DNA from: Candidatus Atribacteria bacterium UBA6251
Lineage (GTDB): Bacteria; Atribacterota; Phoenicimicrobiia; Phoenicimicrobiales; Phoenicimicrobiaceae
NCBI GenBank assembly: GCA_002441285.1
Contig: DJVR01000033.1
Coordinates: 1-21,671, forward strand
DNA length: 21,671 nt
Reading direction: 5' to 3'
Positions 7,600 to 15,069 of the stretch are shown here, piece after piece (within the stretch, counting starts at the first letter, position 1; each line of letters starts with the position of its first letter). Below the pieces are notes generated by a model, which was given only the letters and a program-made list of their open reading frames with translations, searched no databases and was not told the origin of the DNA. The position numbers and the translations under genes were made by a program.

Positions 7600-8859
7600 T
7601 TACAATCTTATTTTCATTTTTCCATTTTCATTAAATAATAAGTTTTCCCACTCTCCACAAGGTTCAATATTTTTATCATCTTTGACTTCTTCCCAAACCG
7701 CTTTCGAAACATATAAGTATTCAAGGTCTAAAGTATTTTTCATAATTAATAATTTTATATCATCTGGTTCTAATTCCCAACAAGTTTTTAGGGCAATTTC
7801 AAGAGCTTCTTTTTCGCAATCTGCAACTATGGGTATTTTAGCTCTATTCAGGAAAGTACTGGTTATGGTATTGGCATAAGTATCTTTATAATTTATTTTA
7901 TCAACAAGATGTTTGGTGGTGATATCAGCCAAGCCAACCCCCAAAGCATTACCATGAGATTCTTCGGTAAGATCAAAAACTATCAATCTTTTTATAAATG
8001 GTTTCATACTTTCTTTTTCTCCGTTGATATAAAGTCTTCCTATTACATTTGTATCCAGCCCAGTCCCACTTATATTTTTACCCATCTCCTGGGCTATTAC
8101 TACATCTAAGTCATCTATCGGTAATCTGGGCATTACTTCCTTAGATATTTTTAATAATTCACTATCTACTTTAATTATTTTTTCTGGGGGGACAAAAGAT
8201 ATGCTCATAGTCTGGTCATAACCATTCTCTACAATCCCTATGCCCTGAATGATAGGGGCTTTTTCAATAATTAGTTGGGCTGCTTGGGGAATAATATTTT
8301 TCAAACCATAAACTCCCAGGGAGTGAATGGAACTTGCCCCTCGTTCTTTACCTAATCCTATAACTAAAATTTTGGACATTCCACTTTCAATAAAATCACT
8401 TTTAAAATCTGTATGCATTTTAACTCTATTTAAGGCAATAACTCCATCAACTTCCAGGGCATCTTTACTAAAATATACAGGTACCCGGCCTTCCACTTCG
8501 CCAATTTTTACCACTTCCATAGAAGTCAAGATTGGAACATTCATCTCCTCCTCCGTTATACCATAAGAAGCTAGAATCCCTCTTTGCCCTTCACTGTTTG
8601 CACCTCCATGGCTTCCCATAGCAGCTAAGATAACAGGATAAACTTCTTTTCTTTTTAATTCTGATATGATGGCCTTTACAATAGGTTTTATATTAGTAAT
8701 TCCTCTACTGCCTACCGTAACTCCAATTTTACTCCCTGGCTTTATACGTTTCCCCAAATCAGAATTTTCGAAAGATTGATGAATATATTCAGATAAATTT
8801 TCTATTTTGGTCTGGTTAAAATATTGCTTAATTTTTCTTATTTTAATTTCTTCTAACAT
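7600..8859 (-). CDS. divergent LarA-like protein (putative nickel-dependent hydroxyacid racemase/epimerase)
   Basis: This 419-residue protein looks like a remote member of the LarA superfamily, whose known members use a nickel-pincer nucleotide to racemise or epimerise 2-hydroxy acids. Recognisable counterparts are GSRGITN (R52), MGSHGGAN (H84), VKMHTDF (H149), SGMSK (K163) and SIHSLG (H179). They stand where LarA has its catalytic histidines and lysine, but the spacing H149-K163-H179 (14 and 30) differs from canonical LarA (10 and 26). A block QEMGKNISGTGLD (257-269) replaces the usual YPKDINIYQAQKA. The start has a GGGG site nine bases upstream. It lies 47 bp after the PdxA-like gene, last in the kinase/dehydrogenase operon, so it probably acts on the same sugar acid. 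Metal dependence and substrate are inferred. Confidence 0.7.
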   Translation of the reverse strand: MLEEIKIRKIKQYFNQTKIENLSEYIHQSFENSDLGKRIKPGSKIGVTVGSRGITNIKPIVKAIISELKRKEVYPVILAAMGSHGGANSEGQRGILASYGITEEEMNVPILTSMEVVKIGEVEGRVPVYFSKDALEVDGVIALNRVKMHTDFKSDFIESGMSKILVIGLGKERGASSIHSLGVYGLKNIIPQAAQLIIEKAPIIQGIGIVENGYDQTMSISFVPPEKIIKVDSELLKISKEVMPRLPIDDLDVVIAQEMGKNISGTGLDTNVIGRLYINGEKESMKPFIKRLIVFDLTEESHGNALGVGLADITTKHLVDKINYKDTYANTITSTFLNRAKIPIVADCEKEALEIALKTCWELEPDDIKLLIMKNTLDLEYLYVSKAVWEEVKDDKNIEPCGEWENLLFNENGKMKIRL

Positions 8860-8906
8860 TATTTCTATCCCCTTATTTTTGTATCAATGCCTGCAATAAC
8901 ATATTA

Positions 8907-9935
8907 TTATTTTTCTTGTGCAAAATCTATTGCCATTTTAATGGCTTCTATCATACTTTCTTCATTTGCACGACCTTCTCCAGCCTTCCCAAAAGCAACT
9001 CCATGATCTACTGAAGTTCTGATTATCGGCAATCCTACAGTAACATTAACCCCGCTCATACTAGACCATCTATTGGTAGTTTTATTATATTTAAATCCAG
9101 TAACTTTCATAGGAATATGACCCTGATCATGATACATAACTACTGCAATATCGTATTGTCCACCGATTACTTTGGAGAAAATAGTATCTGGAGGAATTGG
9201 ACCCTCAACAATGATATTCTCTTTTTTAGCTTGTTCAATAGCTGGAATAATCTCTTCAATTTCTTCGTTACCGAAAAGCCCTCCTTCTCCGGCATGAGGA
9301 TTTAACCCAGCAACTCCAATTTTTGGATTCTTAATTCCTAAGTCTTTCAACGCCTTATTGGCTAAATGAATAACAGTTAAAATTCTCTCCTTTTTCACTA
9401 AATCACAAGCTTTTCTTAAAGAAACATGCGTAGAAATATGAATTACCCTTAAGTGATTATCTGCCAACATCATAGCATAATCCTTTGTTTTAGTAAGTGA
9501 GGCAAATATCTCTGTGTGGCCAACATAAGGTGAACCGGCAGCTTGAATAGCCTCTTTATGTATGGGCCCAGTCACTATCGCATCTACTAAGCCTTTCATT
9601 GCTAAATCAATCCCCTTATATATATAATCTAAGGAAGCCTTACCTGCTTTAGCACTCACTTCTCCATAATTAAATTCATTAAGTTTAATATTTTTTAAGT
9701 CTAAAAGATCTATTATTCCAAATTCCCCTTTTGTTTCTTTCGTATCTTTAACCACATTTAATTTTAAATTTGAAGGGATAAATCTTAAGGCATCTTCGAT
9801 TACATCTTTGCTTCCAATCACTAATGGTTTTGATCTCTTATAAATCTCTTTTTTCTCTAAAGCTTTAACTATAATTTCTGCTCCAATGCCTGCTGGATCC
9901 CCCATAGTAATAGCAATAATCGGTCTTTTCTTCAT
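8907..9935 (-). CDS. PdxA2-like 4-phospho-D-threonate/erythronate 3-dehydrogenase
   Basis: This PdxA-fold NAD-dependent dehydrogenase probably oxidises C3 of a four-carbon acid-sugar 4-phosphate, with decarboxylation to dihydroxyacetone phosphate. The 342-residue protein carries TMGDPAGIGAE near the N terminus, TGPIHKEA, and the metal histidines H170 (STHVSLR), H214 (NPHAGEGG) and H269 (YHDQGH). A roughly 14-residue stretch at 281-294 between the FK and GVNVTVG blocks looks longer than usual. The end motif reads DHGVAFGKAGEG instead of the common DHGTAFDIAG. The frame is open from 9953, but GAGG (9945-9948) sits nine bases before the ATG at 9935. The adjacent DUF1537 kinase points to PdxA2 (D-threonate pathway) rather than vitamin B6 synthesis. 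Confidence 0.82.
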   Translation of the reverse strand: MKKRPIIAITMGDPAGIGAEIIVKALEKKEIYKRSKPLVIGSKDVIEDALRFIPSNLKLNVVKDTKETKGEFGIIDLLDLKNIKLNEFNYGEVSAKAGKASLDYIYKGIDLAMKGLVDAIVTGPIHKEAIQAAGSPYVGHTEIFASLTKTKDYAMMLADNHLRVIHISTHVSLRKACDLVKKERILTVIHLANKALKDLGIKNPKIGVAGLNPHAGEGGLFGNEEIEEIIPAIEQAKKENIIVEGPIPPDTIFSKVIGGQYDIAVVMYHDQGHIPMKVTGFKYNKTTNRWSSMSGVNVTVGLPIIRTSVDHGVAFGKAGEGRANEESMIEAIKMAIDFAQEK

Positions 9936-9962
9936 ATAAAATAACCTCATCAAATGTTGATA

Positions 9963-11270
9963 CTAAAGAAATATTCTTTCGTTTTCTATAGATTTTAGTT
10001 TATTGATTAATTTATATAAGGTATCTTCTTTGCCAAATCCACCTGCTTTGGTAATGATATTTAAACTATAATCTTTATAATTAGCCACAGTTAAAGGAAT
10101 ACCTGGCATAAGTTCCTCAATAATATTTAAATTATATATCTTTAATTCCTTACAAACCCCTAAAGCAATATCTCCGCCAGTTAAAATTAGATACCTTATA
10201 TTACTATTTTCAATTATTTTACGAGTTAACTCCCCAAAAAAGCTTTTAATTTTAATCTCTAATTCTCGGAATTCAAGTTTGTATTTGTTCATTAACTTTT
10301 TATTAATTAACTTTTCTTCATTATATCTAGCATCAGTATATATTACCAAATCGTTATTACTTTTTAATATCTCAATACCTTTAGTAGTATAATACTCTAA
10401 AATGCCTTCCTTATTTGTAAAAATCTGTTCTAAATCTATTTTTAATTCTTTCAAATTTGACTTATTTTTAAGATAATTTATTTGGTTTTCTACTATAGAA
10501 TTTCTCGAACCCGCAACAACTATAACTGGTCCATCATTTTTTTTAATCTTTGTTTGAATATTTTTCTCTTTATTATATAGATTAGGAAAATTATTAGCTA
10601 ACCCGGCTGACCCTGAAAATAAAACTGTTCCTTCAAATTTTAAGCCACAGGTAAATATATCCGCTAAGTGCTGTTCACTGGTAGAATCAATAACAATGAT
10701 TTTATTCCCTTTTTGATATAACTCTTCTATTTTTGAAAAAATTGTTTTTTGTCCTTTAATAACATCTTTTAAGTCAATCTGACCAACAGGAAAAATAGTT
10801 TGAGTTTTTAATAAAAGGGGAATAAAAGAATTTTCTATTCGCTTAAAATTATACAAAGAATACTCACTCAGTTCGAGGGGTTTGTGATCGACAATCAAAT
10901 ATCCACCCACAGTTATTCTTTTGTGAGAAGGATAACTGGGGCTAAAAATACATATATCTCTATTTAGTATTTGTATTATCTCTTCAAGCTCGCTACCGAT
11001 ATTACCTCTTAAAGTCGAATCTACTTTTTTATATACTATATCTCTTTTCTTTATATTTAATTTTTCTAAGATATTTTTTAAACGTTCCCTAGCAATCTTC
11101 TCTTCTAATCCTCTGGTTTCAGTATCTATTACAAGAACATCTAGATCATCTGGAATAATAATCGTTGATTGGTCATCCAGGATTGATACTATTGTATTAT
11201 AGCCCTTTTTTGTAAATTGCACACCCGTATCATTTGCACCAGTAAGATCATCAGCTATTACATAAATCAT
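9963..11270 (-). CDS. DUF1537 four-carbon acid-sugar kinase
   Basis: Members of this family phosphorylate D-threonate, D-erythronate or related acids at the terminal hydroxyl with ATP. The 435-residue length is normal. The N-terminal substrate domain shows IADDLTGANDTGVQF (5-19), KKVDSTLRGN (81-90) and FSPSYPSHKR. The C-terminal nucleotide domain shows VVAGSRN (251-257), LTGGDIALG (363-371) and ITKAGGFG (406-413). A GAGGA site precedes the ATG by eight bases. It ends 27 bp before the PdxA-like gene. That pairing is the hallmark of the D-threonate (DtnK/PdxA2) pathway, so a DtnK-like role is likely, but D-erythronate or another sugar acid cannot be excluded. Confidence 0.85.
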   Translation of the reverse strand: MIYVIADDLTGANDTGVQFTKKGYNTIVSILDDQSTIIIPDDLDVLVIDTETRGLEEKIARERLKNILEKLNIKKRDIVYKKVDSTLRGNIGSELEEIIQILNRDICIFSPSYPSHKRITVGGYLIVDHKPLELSEYSLYNFKRIENSFIPLLLKTQTIFPVGQIDLKDVIKGQKTIFSKIEELYQKGNKIIVIDSTSEQHLADIFTCGLKFEGTVLFSGSAGLANNFPNLYNKEKNIQTKIKKNDGPVIVVAGSRNSIVENQINYLKNKSNLKELKIDLEQIFTNKEGILEYYTTKGIEILKSNNDLVIYTDARYNEEKLINKKLMNKYKLEFRELEIKIKSFFGELTRKIIENSNIRYLILTGGDIALGVCKELKIYNLNIIEELMPGIPLTVANYKDYSLNIITKAGGFGKEDTLYKLINKLKSIENERIFL

Positions 11271-11619
11271 TGATAATTCCTCATAATGTCTTAATTAAAA
11301 ATCATACTAAACTTCTTAAAGATATAATAATTTTTAAAATACCCAGGTTATTTACTAAAGAAATAATTAAATCTAGATCATTTTGATTGTTTTTTGTTTA
11401 TAAAAAATTCTTTTTTATATTTCATAAAGATTAAGAAATTATTTTTAGCTTCTGGTGGGTTAAGTTTGGAGGAAAAGTTTATCTTTCCCTCCAAACTATT
11501 TAATTTATTATATGAATATAACTAAAATATTTTTTTATTTAGTTTACTTCCTTTCTTCCCTTATTTTAAATTTTACTTTTACTCAATTATTTATTCTGAT
11601 TTTCCTCTTAATAGAAACT
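11271..11619 (-). other. 349-bp intergenic region with a strong hairpin (dctM to kinase)
   Basis: Only one clear element is visible. The arms 11463-11477 and 11483-11497 form a 15-bp stem with a 5-nt loop; in the - strand RNA all positions pair, one as G-U. The sequence downstream in the - direction starts TTAACCCACC, so there is no T-run. The rest is very AT-rich. I found no sigma54-type GG-N10-GC element and no convincing sigma70 promoter for the kinase operon. The hairpin may be a leaky terminator or a 3'-end stabiliser of the transporter mRNA. Confidence 0.5.
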
Positions 11620-12960
11620 TTATTTAATCATAAGGCTAGGTAATAAAGTGATAAATTTTGGGAATATACTAAAAAGAAGTAAACAAATGGCTACAATAAC
11701 GATAAATGGAATGACTCCTTTTATTATATCTTTCAAGGTAACTCCTAGTTCTGGTGGAGCAACTCCCTGACAAACAAAAACCGACATTGCCATTGGAGGG
11801 GTCATAAAAGCCATCTGTAAATTGATACAAACCATCATACCAGCCCATAATGGATCAAATCCCAAGGCAGTTATTACCGGTGATAATATTGGAACAATAA
11901 TAAATACAATACCTATCCATTCGATAAACATCCCCAGAATAAATACAATAAACATTACTACCCCAAAAGAAGCCCATTTTCCACCAGGTACACTTAAAAT
12001 TGCATTTTTCACAATTTCACCACAACCTGCACTCATAAATACTCCGACATAGGCATAACAGATTCCCGCAATTAAAAGTACAAATGAGCTCACCCTTAAT
12101 GTTTCTAAGGCAGCTCGCTTAGCAAGATCCCAGGTCATCTTTCGGTAAACTACTGCTAAGAGAACAGCAGCTAAACTTCCTATAGCTGCAGCTTCAGTTG
12201 GAGGAGCTATTCCTAAAAAGATAGTACCTAATACTGCTAAAATGATTAATACTGGGGGAAGCAATGCTTTTAATAATTTTATCGTTTTCACTAAAAAAGA
12301 GGCTTTCAACTGTTGGTCTTCAGAAACTGGTGGACCCAATCTTGGATTTAAATAACATCGAATCCCAACATAAGCAATATAACAAGCAGAGAGAGTTAAA
12401 CCGGGAATAAAAGCTGCCATAAACATTTGTCCGATGGAAAGACCGGCTTGTGGTGCGTAAACAACCAACATAATACTGGGTGGAATAAGTATTCCTAAAG
12501 TGCCAGCGGCTACCACTGAACCTGAAGCAATTGATTTATCATATCCTCTTGTTACCATAGGACCCAGTGCAATTAAGGTTAACATAGTGACAGAAGCAGT
12601 AATAACACCTAAACATGCTGCCAGAATGGTACCAAAAACTATTGTAACAATAGCTAAACCACCCCGGAATCCGCGCATACTCTCATATAATACTGTATAT
12701 AATTCTTCAACAATTCCAGACATCTGTAGAATAACGCCCATAAAAGTAAAAAGAGGAACAGCCAGAAATGGATAACTTAGCACCATACTATACATTCGAC
12801 TGTATAAGATATGATAGGTTGTAGCTCCTCCAAATAAAATAGAGCCCATAATTAGTGCTACACTGGCTATTACAAAAGCAATCGGGAAACCTGTCATTAC
12901 CAGGGTAAGCACTCCTCCTAACATTAAAACAGTAACAACTTGTTCACTTAATTCAATCAA
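11620..12960 (-). CDS. dctM: TRAP transporter large membrane subunit
   Basis: DctM is the main translocation subunit of TRAP transporters, which use an ion gradient to import organic acids. The protein is hydrophobic throughout with about a dozen membrane segments and carries family blocks such as GIPILIPPSIM-like GILIPPSIMLVVYAP, IAPPTEAAAIG and MAFMTPPMA. The frame is open from a GTG at 12969, but the ribosome binding site AGAGGTG (12967-12973) overlaps that codon. It is ideally placed six bases before a TTG at 12960, giving 446 residues. This start overlaps the end of dctQ by 8 bp, suggesting translational coupling. It is the last gene of the transporter operon, before a strong hairpin. 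Confidence 0.93.
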   Translation of the reverse strand: MIELSEQVVTVLMLGGVLTLVMTGFPIAFVIASVALIMGSILFGGATTYHILYSRMYSMVLSYPFLAVPLFTFMGVILQMSGIVEELYTVLYESMRGFRGGLAIVTIVFGTILAACLGVITASVTMLTLIALGPMVTRGYDKSIASGSVVAAGTLGILIPPSIMLVVYAPQAGLSIGQMFMAAFIPGLTLSACYIAYVGIRCYLNPRLGPPVSEDQQLKASFLVKTIKLLKALLPPVLIILAVLGTIFLGIAPPTEAAAIGSLAAVLLAVVYRKMTWDLAKRAALETLRVSSFVLLIAGICYAYVGVFMSAGCGEIVKNAILSVPGGKWASFGVVMFIVFILGMFIEWIGIVFIIVPILSPVITALGFDPLWAGMMVCINLQMAFMTPPMAMSVFVCQGVAPPELGVTLKDIIKGVIPFIVIVAICLLLFSIFPKFITLLPSLMIK

Positions 12961-13471
12961 TTGCTTCACCTCTTATTACAAAATATAGGTCACGGATAAA
13001 TTTAGCTATGCCTTGAAGAAGTAATAAAAAAGCTCCTACCACAAATACAGTTCTAAATGGAGCAGCTGGTGGATACCAATAAGTAGAAATCATAATTTCA
13101 TTAATTCTCCAGGCTTTAACTGCCCATTTATAAGAAACCTGTACTAGCACTATCATTAATGGAAAGAAAAAGATTAAAGAGCTGATCAAGTCCATTAAAG
13201 CTTTTTTTCTGTCAGAAAGGAGACGGTAAATAAGATCTACTCTAACATGAGAGTTTATCGAATGACAGTAAGACCACCCGAGAATATATAACGCTCCACC
13301 CGACATAGTCATAGTTTCATATGCCCAAATGGTAGGCGCATTGAAAAAATGTCTTAAAATTGTTTCATATGCGCCTACCAGGACAAGGAGCCAAGCAAGC
13401 CATCTAGCCGTTAAACCAGCATATTTGCTTAATGTATCAATGCCTCTAATTATCTTTTTCAAGTTTACCAT
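12953..13471 (-). CDS. dctQ: TRAP transporter small membrane subunit
   Basis: DctQ is the small four-helix membrane partner of DctM. The 172-residue protein has four hydrophobic segments (roughly residues 20-42, 52-75, 92-115 and 138-158) and a WAYETMTMSGGALYILGWSY-like second helix region typical of the family. The frame is open from a TTG at 13507, but AAGGAG lies nine bases before the ATG at 13471, which is the better start. It follows dctP by 56 bp and its last codons overlap the dctM start, the usual P-Q-M order. Confidence 0.9.
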   Translation of the reverse strand: MVNLKKIIRGIDTLSKYAGLTARWLAWLLVLVGAYETILRHFFNAPTIWAYETMTMSGGALYILGWSYCHSINSHVRVDLIYRLLSDRKKALMDLISSLIFFFPLMIVLVQVSYKWAVKAWRINEIMISTYWYPPAAPFRTVFVVGAFLLLLQGIAKFIRDLYFVIRGEAID

Positions 13472-13527
13472 ACTTCTTAACTCCTTATTATTCATATATT
13501 TAAACAAATAATTTAACGGCTAATTGT

Positions 13528-14571
13528 TTACTCCCATAATCCAGATTTTCTTCCATATTCATACATAGAGTTAAAAATTTCACTAAATATTGGACTTTCT
13601 TTGGCCGCTTTTTCGGCATAGAATGCCTTTGCTTCTCTAGAGAGGGCGTCTTCCACTTCTTTAGGTAGATTATATACGGTGCATCCCGCATCCTTAAAGT
13701 TTTGTAAAGCTTCTAAATCATAATGACTTTCAAAATTTTGTTGTTCTTGGGTCCATCTGGCAATTACATTTTGTACCAAAACTTTCAGGTCATCAGGAAG
13801 AGCTTCCCAGGATTTTTTATTTACAAACCAAACATGGGGATCACTTGGTGCCCGAACAGGTGATAAAATAACATATTCTGCAATTTCGTTAAAGTGCATG
13901 CTCCAATTAGTGGATAAACCTGCATATTCAAAAGCATCAATAGTGCCTCTCTGCATTGCTTCATATAATTCACCACCAGGTAAAAATATTGGACTAGCAC
14001 CCATTCTGGCTAAAATTTCGCCACCATCTCCAGAAGTTCGCACTTTTAATCCTTTAAGGTCCTTAACGGTCTCTATTTTTCTTTTAGAATGAAGAAATAC
14101 TTCTGGTGGTTCAGGAGATAAAAATCCAGGCATAGTGATTACATTATAACCTTCCATCATCTTGTTCATCAGTTCATATCCGCCACCATAATCAAACCAT
14201 TGGATTAAATATTGGCCAGGTAAACCACCAGGTCTAGAGCTAATTAAACCAGCTGCTGACCATTTATCCAGATTATACATAGGGCAGGTATAACATAAGT
14301 CTATTACCCCATCAATTACTGCATCAAGTTCTTTTGTTTCAGGAACAATTGAACCACCTACAAATGCTTTAACTTCCATTCTTCCCCCGCTAGCCTGGGT
14401 AATTGCTTCACAAGCTTTATCATGGTGAATCTGGGAGTAATTCGAAGCGGGACCAAAACTAGAAGACTTCCAAACAATCTTGTCTGCCGCAAAAGAGAAA
14501 GAACCAACAATCAGCAAAGTAATCACCAGCACTACCAAAAACAACATTGTTTTTGTTTTAAAAGAAAACAT
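13528..14571 (-). CDS. dctP: TRAP transporter periplasmic solute-binding protein
   Basis: DctP captures the substrate outside the membrane and delivers it to DctQM. The 347-residue protein begins with a signal peptide: lysines, then a hydrophobic run LFLVVLVITLLIVG and a cleavage region near SFAADK. The mature part shows LKGLKVRTSG with the conserved carboxylate-binding arginine, and GTIDAFEYAGLSTNW, which resembles the TakP/keto-acid subgroup of DctP proteins. The ligand should thus be a mono-carboxylate such as a hydroxy or sugar acid; the exact one cannot be read. GAGGAGG lies six bases before the ATG at 14571; the TTG at 14586 lies at the ribosome binding site itself. It is the first gene behind the sigma54 promoter. 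Confidence 0.93.
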   Translation of the reverse strand: MFSFKTKTMLFLVVLVITLLIVGSFSFAADKIVWKSSSFGPASNYSQIHHDKACEAITQASGGRMEVKAFVGGSIVPETKELDAVIDGVIDLCYTCPMYNLDKWSAAGLISSRPGGLPGQYLIQWFDYGGGYELMNKMMEGYNVITMPGFLSPEPPEVFLHSKRKIETVKDLKGLKVRTSGDGGEILARMGASPIFLPGGELYEAMQRGTIDAFEYAGLSTNWSMHFNEIAEYVILSPVRAPSDPHVWFVNKKSWEALPDDLKVLVQNVIARWTQEQQNFESHYDLEALQNFKDAGCTVYNLPKEVEDALSREAKAFYAEKAAKESPIFSEIFNSMYEYGRKSGLWE

Positions 14572-14624
14572 CGTTAACCTCCTCAAATAATTAAACTTTT
14601 TGTAAAACTTTGAAAAAATACCTG

Positions 14625-14754
14625 ATTTTGCCTAACCTATATAATTTGGAAAGGCAAAATATTATCTTGGAATCTATAAATCACCCCCTTCATTATTTTA
14701 ATTTTCTTTAAGACAACCAAAAACTAAGGGATTATATTCATCTTTAGGCAAAAT
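14625..14754 (-). repeat. three copies of ATTTTGCCT/AGGCAAAAT in the dctP leader
   Basis: ATTTTGCCT at 14625-14633 and AGGCAAAAT at 14652-14660 are a perfect 9-bp inverted repeat with an 18-nt spacer. A third copy, AGGCAAAAT, is at 14746-14754. In the - strand RNA the copy nearest dctP (14625-14633) can pair with either of the other two. All lie downstream of the predicted sigma54 start site, so they could be leader-RNA structure or operators. Confidence 0.5.
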
Positions 14755-14803
14755 AAAGGAATAATTTTCTTATTTTTATAAATATTTATCCATTATTAGT
14801 TAA

Positions 14804-14822
14804 AAGCAAATTTTATGCCAAA
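14804..14822 (-). promoter_or_regulatory. sigma54 (-24/-12) promoter of the dctPQM operon
   Basis: Read on the - strand the sequence is TTGGCATAAAATTTGCTTT, with GG (14818-14819) and GC (14806-14807) exactly ten bases apart. It fits the consensus TTGGCAC-N5-TTGCW at nearly every position. Transcription would start near 14794, giving a leader of about 220 nt before dctP. The gene just upstream encodes a sigma54-dependent activator, which strengthens the call. Confidence 0.8.
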
Positions 14823-14894
14823 TTTTAATCCAAATAAGGTGGTTATCTTGAACGCCTTAGTAATTTAAAGCTATTTTTGTGAAGGGTAAAATTT

Positions 14895-14908
14895 ATTTTC
14901 CGGAAAAT
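14895..14908. promoter_or_regulatory. 14-bp perfect palindrome, candidate enhancer (UAS) or operator
   Basis: ATTTTCCGGAAAAT is a perfect palindrome centred about 107 bp upstream of the predicted sigma54 start site, a usual position for an activator binding site. I saw no second copy in other intergenic regions of the window. Which protein binds (the PrpR-like activator or the GntR regulator) is unknown. Confidence 0.5.
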
Positions 14909-15000
14909 GATCACCTTTTTTAAAACAAAAAAGTTTCACTATGTAACTATAAAATAAAAAATATTACCTATTTAAGTTAAAAATAAATTTTAATCTATTG

Positions 15001-15024
15001 TGTTTCATAATGTTATTGTTTCAT
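15001..15024. repeat. tandem TGTTTCAT repeat, candidate activator sites
   Basis: TGTTTCAT occurs at 15001-15008 and 15017-15024, a 16-bp period, and a related GTTTCA is at 14933-14938. The pair lies about 210-230 bp upstream of the predicted sigma54 start site and just after the end of the activator gene. It may be a second enhancer element. Confidence 0.35.
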
Positions 15025-15069
15025 TATTAAACTATCATTCTACTAAAAACTATTTTTAAATTATCTTTT

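Noticed and set aside
7682..8566. Several + strand ORFs of 65-79 codons opposite the divergent LarA-like gene
   Set aside because: They overlap a well-supported gene, lack ribosome binding sites and have unconvincing translations; they are shadows of the coding strand.
8907..9935. PdxA-like gene as a vitamin B6 biosynthesis gene
   Set aside because: It is paired with a DUF1537 kinase and TRAP transporter, with no other pdx gene nearby; the PdxA2 catabolic role fits better.
11822..12775. + strand ORFs of 76 and 91 codons opposite dctM
   Set aside because: Antisense shadows of a membrane protein gene, with no ribosome binding site and no recognisable domain.
13500..13691. 63-codon - strand ORF overlapping the end of dctP
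   Set aside because: It is out of frame with dctP, contained almost entirely within it, and shows no family features.
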